Below the pieces are notes generated by a model that did not search any database, was not told the DNA's origin, and saw nothing but the letters and a program-made list of their open reading frames with translations. A stretch of 33,094 bases of DNA from a virus, in IMG/VR virus record IMGVR_UViG_3300047551_001796, positions 1-33,094 of that record; one strand, 5' to 3'. The position numbers and the translations under genes were made by a program. Below are positions 1 to 9,400 of this stretch, piece after piece. Within the stretch, counting starts at the first letter, position 1. Every line of letters begins with the position of its first letter.

Positions 1-3000
1 AGTTTTTTCTGAGAGTTCTGCCTCTGAGCATGTAGGATTAACAACTGTTCAAAATTTAAGTTCTTTATTTCTAAAGGAATTTTATAAAAAAATTAAATAT
101 TCTTTAACACCTGGATTAGAAAATAAAGATTTTACTCCAGAATTAAATGTTGGTAATTTTATAAAAGAAGCAAGAACGCTTTACCAAACAAAAGGAACAC
201 CAGAATCATTTAGAATTTTATTCAATATATTATTTAATGAAACACCAAAGATTGTTGATTTAGAACAATTTTTACTTAAACCATCATATGCAACGTTTAT
301 TAGAAGAGATGTAGTTGTCGCGGAAGTAATTTCTGGAGATCCACTAAAATTAGAAGGTCAAACGATATTTAAAACAACAGATCCTAACACTACAGCATCA
401 GTATCTGAAGTAGAATTAATTAGAAGAAAGGGTCAATCATACTATAAATTATTACTTTTTGTTGGATATGATGACTCTGCCCCAACCATCACTGGAACAT
501 TTAATATTACAGGATCTACTAAAAGTATAGACTATGTTTCTGCGGGAAGTTCCACTATAATTGTAGATTCTACAATTGGATTTCCAGATAGCGGAATTGT
601 TTATACAGACAATAATACTATCACATATACTGATAAAAGTATTAATCAATTTTTTGGATGCTCCGGAGTAAATTCAGGCATTTCTACCGCAGAGACAATA
701 TATTCTAATGAAACATATTACGGATATGAAGATGGAAATCTTGACAGTAAAGTCGTAATTAGAATTTCTGGAGTTTTATCTAGTTTTGATCCAGATCAAT
801 CAAACTCTGCACTAAGTGTTGGTGAGCAAATATACGTAAAAAATATTGGAGAAAAAGTTAAAAATCCAACTTCAAATAAATCATACAAAGAAATTTTTGC
901 TAATAGTTGGATTTATAATACTAGTTCAAGATATCAAATAGATACATTCGCTCCAACATCAACACCGAATGGAACTGTTGTAACCACCAACCAATGCATA
1001 TTAAAAAGTTCTATTGATAAGTCTAGTTTAAAGATAGGAGACTATATTGATGTTCTAAACAGAGGATCACAAACAAAAATTGCATCTAATTTGAGAATTA
1101 ATGCAATTTCTGGAAACCAGATCACTACCAATTCATCATTCACTTTGACACAAGGATCTAGTTATGATATCAGAAGAAAAATCAAAACTGCAAGTAGTTC
1201 TGTTGTTCCACTTGAATTTAATAAAATAACATCAGACATTCAAAATTTTTATAATGGAAATGATGATTATGTTTATATTGCATCAAATTCTTTTCCATCC
1301 TATACAATTACTAAAAAGATTTTTTCATATAATATAGTTAATGTTGCTAGTTTTGATGCAGAAACTGGAACTTATTCTAGATTAGTTTTTTCCCAACAAG
1401 TTTCTTTCTTAACTGGAAGTGAAGTATATTACACGTATACTGGGTCTCCCTTAGGATCACTAGTTGAGGGAATATATTATGTTGAAGTTTTACCAGGAAA
1501 TACACAAGTTAGACTATATGCATCTAGATCTGTAATAGGATCTTCAAATTATCTAACATTTGGTGAACTCCCAGCAGGAACTCATAACTTAACTTTAAGT
1601 TCTCAAAGAGAAAGAATTTTATCTCCACAAAAAATATTGAGAAAATTTCCATTAACAATAAATTATGATACTGGAGATCAAGATATTGATTTCACAGAAC
1701 CAGGTCCTGTGGGAATGTTAATTAATGGAGTTGAAGTTTATGGATATAAATCTGACAATAAAATTTACTATGGTCCATTAGAATCAGTAAAAATTCTGAA
1801 TGGAGGATCAGATTATGATGTTATTAATCCACCAGCTCTTGCAATTTCGTCAGGTATTGCATCTGTGCGTCCAGTTGTAAGTGGAAAAGTTGAAAGAATT
1901 TTTGTTGATCCTCAAGAATTTGATGTTGATGTTATAGTATCTGTTGCAATTACTGGTGGAAATGGTAAAGCAGCTTCTTTTGATCCTATCCTAGAAAGGA
2001 GAAGAAGAGAAATTTCTTTTGATGCTAGAATATTGGATGATGAGGGTGGTGTTGATGTCGATAATGATACAATTACATTTTTAACTCCACATGGGTTAAT
2101 TAATGGTCAACCAATTACTTATAGACCTGGTTCTAATCAACCTTTAGGTATAGCAACTTATTTGGGTGGAAATAGCATTATTCCTGATAATAATTTAAGA
2201 GAAGAAACTGTTTATTATACAAAATTTATTAGTGATAGAACAATTCAACTTTATGCATCCTTAAATGATTATAAAATTGGAATCAATACGATTGGATTTT
2301 CTACTGCGGGAACATCTGGAGTGCATAAATTTGCAACTGAACCAAGAAAAACTCTAACAGAAATTAAAGTAGTTGATTCTGGATTTGATTATACTAACAG
2401 AAAATTAAGTGTTCTTAGATCTGGTATATCAACGGTAGAAAATATAGTTTTATATAAAAATCATGGATTTAGTGATGGTGATTTGATTGTTTATTCAAAT
2501 ACTGCTATTGGATCTTCGGTCGCAAGTCCTCTTTCTGGATTAACAACAACAAAACAGTATTATGTTCTTAAGTTAGATAATGATAGATTTCAATTGTCTG
2601 ATGCTGGAATAGGTGCAACCACCACAGTAAATTTCCTCAGAAGAAAACCAGTAAGTTTTGGATCAACTGGAAATGGTTATCATAATTTTGCATATCCAGA
2701 TATAAATTTAAAAGTAGAATATACTGCAGTTGGTTTGGGCAGTACTCAATTTAGGGGCGTAATATCTGCTACTCCAATCGTAAAAGGTAGTATTATTGAT
2801 GCATATACATTTGTTTCTGGAGTTGGTTATGGATCAACCATTATAAATTATCATTTAAAACCATCAATAAGAATAATAAATGGAAAAAATGCCGAGATTA
2901 GACCAATTATAACCGATGGAGAAATAACGGACGTTTCAATTTCATATGGTGGTTTAGAGTACTATTCAACCCCAACAATTGAAATTTCTGGAACAGGAAA

Positions 3001-3412
3001 TGGTGCTGTTTTAAAACCTGTAATTAATAATTATAAATTGACAGATGTTGTAATTATTAATGGTGGAAGTGGATACGATTCAACAACAAAACTAAAAGTA
3101 GTATCTTCTGGAAAAAATGCATCATTTGACCCTCAAGTCAGATCAATTACTGTTAATAATAATATTATTAATGATGATATTACAGATAATCTTACTTCTG
3201 CCAATGAACTAATTGTTTCATCTTATAATAATCTACAATATGGAATATGTGGATATTCTGGGATAGTTCAAACTGAATTTGGAGATACTGGAACAGCACA
3301 TTCTCCTATTATTGGATGGGCATATGATGGAAATCCAATATACGGTGCTTATGGATATTCCAATCCACAAAATAAAAACTCAATTATTAAAAAATTAGTT
3401 TATCTAATATAA
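1..3412 (+). CDS. gp7-like giant baseplate wedge protein, 5' part (open at left edge, ends at frame break)
   Basis: The frame is open from base 2 with no start in the window, so the gene begins upstream. About 1,136 codons are visible before a TAA at 3410-3412. Near residues 45-65 of the visible part, a helical segment with LYQTKGTPESFRILF resembles the KGTP motif region of the phage tail protein I / gp7 family, the wedge subunit that pairs with gp6. Its place directly before gp8 matches T4 gene 7. After this come beta-rich repeats: three YYV-type modules (about 1378-1612, 2058-2340, 2420-2692) and GSGY-type modules (about 1781-1990 and 2801-3140). The segment ends in the first half of a YHYH domain (GWAYDGNPIYGAYGY, about 3316-3360), whose second half is in another frame from 3391. 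The TTG at 1091 is not a credible start, because the frame is open upstream with equally protein-like sequence. The gp7 assignment rests on synteny plus one motif. Confidence 0.7.
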   Translation, partial: VFSESSASEHVGLTTVQNLSSLFLKEFYKKIKYSLTPGLENKDFTPELNVGNFIKEARTLYQTKGTPESFRILFNILFNETPKIVDLEQFLLKPSYATFIRRDVVVAEVISGDPLKLEGQTIFKTTDPNTTASVSEVELIRRKGQSYYKLLLFVGYDDSAPTITGTFNITGSTKSIDYVSAGSSTIIVDSTIGFPDSGIVYTDNNTITYTDKSINQFFGCSGVNSGISTAETIYSNETYYGYEDGNLDSKVVIRISGVLSSFDPDQSNSALSVGEQIYVKNIGEKVKNPTSNKSYKEIFANSWIYNTSSRYQIDTFAPTSTPNGTVVTTNQCILKSSIDKSSLKIGDYIDVLNRGSQTKIASNLRINAISGNQITTNSSFTLTQGSSYDIRRKIKTASSSVVPLEFNKITSDIQNFYNGNDDYVYIASNSFPSYTITKKIFSYNIVNVASFDAETGTYSRLVFSQQVSFLTGSEVYYTYTGSPLGSLVEGIYYVEVLPGNTQVRLYASRSVIGSSNYLTFGELPAGTHNLTLSSQRERILSPQKILRKFPLTINYDTGDQDIDFTEPGPVGMLINGVEVYGYKSDNKIYYGPLESVKILNGGSDYDVINPPALAISSGIASVRPVVSGKVERIFVDPQEFDVDVIVSVAITGGNGKAASFDPILERRRREISFDARILDDEGGVDVDNDTITFLTPHGLINGQPITYRPGSNQPLGIATYLGGNSIIPDNNLREETVYYTKFISDRTIQLYASLNDYKIGINTIGFSTAGTSGVHKFATEPRKTLTEIKVVDSGFDYTNRKLSVLRSGISTVENIVLYKNHGFSDGDLIVYSNTAIGSSVASPLSGLTTTKQYYVLKLDNDRFQLSDAGIGATTTVNFLRRKPVSFGSTGNGYHNFAYPDINLKVEYTAVGLGSTQFRGVISATPIVKGSIIDAYTFVSGVGYGSTIINYHLKPSIRIINGKNAEIRPIITDGEITDVSISYGGLEYYSTPTIEISGTGNGAVLKPVINNYKLTDVVIINGGSGYDSTTKLKVVSSGKNASFDPQVRSITVNNNIINDDITDNLTSANELIVSSYNNLQYGICGYSGIVQTEFGDTGTAHSPIIGWAYDGNPIYGAYGYSNPQNKNSIIKKLVYLI
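3389..3394 (+). other. A6 run at the -1 frame break inside the YHYH domain
   Basis: The codons ATT AAA AAA TTA lie in the upstream frame. One extra A in this run would give ATT AAA AAA ATT AGT and join the two open frames without a stop. The downstream frame has a TAA at 3388-3390 and the upstream frame a TAA at 3410-3412, so any frame change must occur between them, and the A run is the only homopolymer there. A one-base undercall or a genuine deletion is the simplest reading. Slippage is possible but the heptamer T AAA AAA is not an ideal slip site. Confidence 0.8.
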
Positions 3413-6400
3413 TAAACAGACCAACTGGATTCAATCTTGGATTTTTTGTAGAAGATTACACATTTACTGGAGGTGGAGATTTAGATCCATCTAATGGAAG
3501 GTATTGTGTCACTCCAGAATTTCCAAATGGAGTTTATGCTTATTTTGCAACTTCTGTTATAGATTCCAATAATAACAAAGTTGGAAGTTTTCCATATTTT
3601 GTAGGAGATCGCTATAAATCAAAATTTATTACGGAAAATAAAACATTAGATCAATCTATAGATTTTAATAATTCTGGATTTATTAGAAACACATTTCCAT
3701 ATAAAGTTTCAGACCCATATGCAGATAATGATTTCTTAACCGAATCAAATGAAATTGTAAATCAAACAACTATTGTCGAATCAGTAACTTCTGGTCCAGT
3801 AGAAAATATTGAAATTATTTCGTCAGGTGATAATTATAAAGTTGGAGATAACATTATATTTGATAATAGTAATACTGATGGTGGGGGATTAATTGCAGAA
3901 GTATCGCAAGTTAAGGGTGAAATAATTAATAATATTGAAACAAGCACTTTAACATATACTGATGCAGTATTTACTTGGAATAATGATGATACTGTAAGTG
4001 TAAAAGTATCACCAAAACATGATTTAAAAAATTTAGATTACGTAAGTATATCAGGATTTTCAACTGAACTCAGTTCTTTAAATGGATTTTATCAGGTTGG
4101 TATAAATTCATATACAACAGTTCTTATTCAAGAGATACCAGAATATCAATTTACTGGATTCGTTACTGATATTGTTTTATCTACTTTGCCTTCAAATCTT
4201 TCGATAGGAAGCAGTATTGGAATTGGTACAGAAACACTTTCAATTTTAAATATTTTTAATAGTCAAAATATTCTTAGAGTTAGGAGAGGAACAACAGGAA
4301 CTTCTCATACTGCGGGAAAAATAGTTTCTTTTAATCCTGATACTTTTACATTTAGTAAATCTGTTGCATCTTTTAATTCTACTGATAAAAAAATAGTTTA
4401 TTTTAATCCTCAGCAATCTGTTGGAATTGGGACAACACCAGGAACTGCTACAACTGTTTTTTACAATGTCGGATTATCAACTAATACTACGGTATCAATC
4501 CCAAGTCAATCAATTTATTTACCAAATCATCCATTTGAAACCAATGAAAGGGTAATTTTAAGAAGAGTATCAAGTGCTTCATCTATTACAGTAACAAATT
4601 CTGGAGTTGGAATAACTACATCTACATTCCAATTAATAGCAGGTATTGCTAGAACTGCATTTGTAATTAAAAAATCCGTAGATTATATCGGTATAGTCAC
4701 TAGCGTTGGTTTAACAACATCTACAAACGGATTATTTTTTAATGATAATGGATCAGATGATTATGAATATTCAATTGAATCAACTTCAACTCAAGTAGTG
4801 GGGACTGTACAAAAGATTACTTCAACTATATCAATATCAACTTCTCATAATTTAACAACTGGCGATAGGATACATCTTTCAGTTAAACCAAATATTAATG
4901 TTGGAATAGGAACTTCTGGTTCCATAAGAATACAACGAGATACTCTTTCTGGGTTTATTTTAGTAAATCCAATTCTCTTTGGATCAGCATCTGTTAATGC
5001 AACAAATGATATTTTCACATTAGCAAATCATAATTTAAACACAGGAGATAAGATAAGATATTCTGCAACTACTGCTGCGGGAGGATTGGCAAATAATACG
5101 TTTTATTTTGTTTACAAAGTAGATAACAATAGAATTAAACTATCAGAAACTTTGGAGGATGTTTTTTCAAATCCACCAACCACCGTAAATATTACTAGCG
5201 GTGGTAGTGCAGGAGCTACGACTCAGAGTATTTCTTTAATTAACCCACCATTGAATGCAATTAAAAATAATAATCTTTTATTTGATTTAAGAAACTCTTC
5301 TTTAAATGGATATGAATTTCAATTATTCTACGATCCTGGATTTAAAAATAGATTTGTTTCTGCAGGCGGAACTAGCATCTTTTCAACATTAGGAATTGGA
5401 ACTGCAGGGATATCTACAAATGCTTCATTGCAAATTAATTTCAACGAAAATGTACCTACAAAATTATATTATGCTTTGAGTAGAACTGGATTTATTAGCA
5501 CGGCAGACGTTTCTGTTAAAAATTATTCTCAAATTAATTTTATTGATAGCTATTACACTGGGGATTATCAAATTACATCTATTGGGTCTACACAATTTGC
5601 ATTATCTTTAAAAAATAATCCAGAAAGACCATCATATAACACAAGTGAATGCGACACATTAGAATATAAAACAGACTCCTCAACCGCAAATGGTGGAGTT
5701 TCGAAAATAAAAATATTGTCTGGAGGATTTAACTATAAAAAATTACCAATATTTTCCACGATTGAATCTAATGATGGAACTGGAGCATATCTTGTTGCAA
5801 ATTCAACTAAAGTTGGAAAAATCAATCAAAGTAGAATTTTAAATGAAGGATTTGGGTATGCTTCCGATAAAACGTTAAAACCAGAAGCTAATGTTTCAAA
5901 ATTATTAAATTTAGATGATCTATTTACAATAGAAAGGGTTGATATTTTAAATGGTGGAAAAAATTACACAGCATCTCCAAATTTAATCATTGTAAATACG
6001 ACTACTGGAGAAAAAATAAATTCTGGATATTTATTCCCAGAGTTTTTTGGAAATTCAATCAGATCTGTTTCAGTTGAAGTCCCACCAAAAGGTTTACCTG
6101 CTACCATAGTTACAATAAAATCTATTAACAACACTAATGGAGTAGGTATAAATTCAATTTCTTCCTCTAACTCTGGAATAATTACTTGTCAACTAATAAC
6201 ACCTTTAACTGGATTTTCTGAAGAACCATTTGAAGTTGGAGATAAAATTTATGTTGAAGGAATTGAGAAATATGGAACTGAAGGGCAGGGATTTAATTCA
6301 GAAAATTATGGATATCAATTTTTTACAATTACTGACTATGAAAATGCAGGAACTTCTTTACCAAGAAACTTAAAGTTTAGCGTTGTCGGATTGGGGACAA

Positions 6401-9400
6401 CTACAAACCCAGGTATAGCAAAAACATCCTTAGATATTTACGGATTTATAGTAAATTATAAAAATTATCCACAATTTAATGTTGTACAAACATATGCACC
6501 TTTTATAACTGGCGAATATTTGGAAGTAGAAAATACTAGTGGAATTTACGAACTACAGGATTTAAAAATTACAGAAAATTCTGGAAGTACAATTAAAGTT
6601 GTTGGGAGTTATGATATTTTATTAAATGATAATATAAGAGGATCTCAGTCTGGAACTAAAGCTAAAGTTAATAATATTAATGCTTCAACTGGTATTTTCA
6701 GTGTTGATTATGCATCAAGACAAAAGTTAGGATGGTCAGATAATATTGGAAAACTTAGTGAAGATACTCAGGTAATATCTAATAATGACTATTATCAAAA
6801 TCTTTCATATAGTATAAAAAGTAAGCAAACTTGGTCCGATATTGTAAGTCCCGTTAATAATATTTTACACTCGGTTGGATTAAAAAATTTCTCGGATACT
6901 GAAATTTTTAGTAATGTTGGTGTCGGATCAACTGCAACTGAAGAGCTTCTATCAATTCTATATGATATCATAAATCTAGAAAATGTCACTACTATTTCAA
7001 ATTTCGATACAGTCAAAGATATTGATACAAATATAGAAGAAAGCACATCTAGATTTATAATTTTTGATACTAAAAAATTAGCCAACTATGTGGCAGCAGA
7101 AAGCAATAGGGTTTTGAGTATTGATGATATTAGTTCTCTGTTTTCGAGTACAAATCAAGAAGTTGCAACATCTTCAAAAATTGCATCAATAGTTCCCTCC
7201 GATAAAATTAACTGCTATTTGATTCAAATTAGAAAAAAAGATGATTCAACAAGTCAAATAACAGAAGTTATTGTATTAACTGATAATGCTGGCATAACTG
7301 GCGAACCAAATCTATATTCTTTCGAACGAGGATCATTATCTACAGGAATTACTACAGAAGTTGGATATACTTCTAATTTATTAGGAGAAATTTATGGAGA
7401 AGTTGATGAACTAAATGAGCATTATTTGAAATTTGTACCAAATGATCCATATGATAGCACATATGATATAAAAATATTAAACACAAAATTTCCAACCTCA
7501 GATGTTGGTGTTGGATCTACTTCAATTGGATTTATTACATTATCTGGTATTACATCAACAGTTGGAGCTGGATCCACATTTACTTTAATTAACCAGCCAG
7601 AATCTACAATAAGATCTGCATTTTCTCAAATTCATTTAATTGATAATATAACCAATAAAATGAATTATTATGAATTTTTCTTAGATAATACAAATGGAGT
7701 TGATACCAATTTAGGAGAATTTTATTTTGATACTGAAGAAGATAGCAGCACTCAATTCATAGGAACATTTACCGCATCGTTATCGAGTGGTATTGTCTCA
7801 TTTAGATATACAAATACTTCTCCAAATTCAGTTACGATTAGATCAAAAATTGTTGGATTTGGATCAACGGCACTTGGAATAGGAACATATAGATTCAAAT
7901 CAGATGGTCAACCAGATGGAGATGAAAGAACTATTACATTGGGATCAAGTTTTAGAAGAGTTTCTTCAGCGTCCACAGTATTTTCTTATGATACAGATAT
8001 ATTTTCTTCTTCAAAATCAATTATTAAGATAAGTGTCGGATCAACAAGTGCATTACATCAAGTATTGACTACAGTAGATTTGAGTGATATGTATACGTAC
8101 CAATATCCATTTATATCTGCAGGAAGTACAAATGGAATTGGAACTTTTGGTGGAAGAAAAAATGGAAATATTGCTTCATTGATTTTTTATCCAGATACAA
8201 ATCTTTCCGGAACTAGCACTGCAACAACTTATGAAATACTAAGTTATAATCAGATTTTTTATGACGAAAATGATTATATTAATTTATCTCAAAATTTAAC
8301 ATATCAAAATGTTTCTGAATCTGTAGGTATTAGTAGATTTTTTGCAGTTAATGACAAAGAAGTTAATAGACTTGACTTCGAAGCATTTTATAATGAAACT
8401 CCAATATTTATGAAAACGTTTAATCCAGCCAATTCAACAATTCTTAATCAATCAACAGGAACATTTTCTATTGCAAATCACTTCTTCCAAACTGCGGAAA
8501 AATTGTATTATAGACCTAACTCCTCATTCATTTCAGTTCCAGCAATTGCGCCAGGTATCGGAGCAACAACTGATTACTTAGGATTCACTACAACTATATT
8601 GCCCCCAGTTGTATGGGCAATTAGACTGGATAATGATAGATTTAGATTGGCAGCAACACTAGAGAATGCATATTCTGGAATTGCCATAACATTTACATCT
8701 ACAGGATCTGGAAATGCACATGAATTAGAAATGGAGAAGAAAAATGAAAAAACTATTATTTCAATTAACAATATAATTCAGTCTCCATTATCTTATGCAA
8801 AATTAAATTACACTCTTGATAATTACGGATCTATTGGAACAGCTTCCACAATTTTCAAATTGAGTGGTATAGGTTCAATGCGTATCAATGACGTATTGAA
8901 GATTGATGATGAATATATGAAAGTGGTAAATCTTGGTCTTTCAACCAACCTTACTGGTCCAATTTCTTTTGCAGGGACTTTCCCACTCGTACAAGTGGAC
9001 AGAGGATTTGTAGGTAGTTCAATTACAAGTCATGTAGATTTTAGTAATGTAAACCTTTATAGGGGATCTTATAATATTAGTAAAAATACCATTTGGTTCA
9101 CTGAACAACCAGAAGGTAATTTAGAAGATCAATTATTTTCAGATCTCGATAATTTACCAGAAGCTAGAGCATATTTTAATGGAAGAGTCTTCTTAAGAAA
9201 AAATTACAGTACAAATATTATATACGATGATGTATCAGAAACTTTTAATGGTATAGGAAGAACTTATACGTTAACTATAAATGGAATTAATACTTCTGGA
9301 TTGGGATCTGATGGATCTAATGGAATTGTTATCCTTAATGGAATATTCCAAACACCTACTACACAAAACAATCCAGCAAATAATTATTCCATTGTAGATA

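Noticed and set aside
1091-1093. TTG as start of the first gene
   Set aside because: The same frame is open to the left edge with protein-like sequence, including a tail protein I-like motif, so the real start is outside the window.
3395-3420. Possible frameshift-stimulating hairpin GTTTA/TAAAC after the A6 run
   Set aside because: It has only five A/T-rich pairs with a 10-base loop, so it is too weak to support programmed frameshifting on its own.
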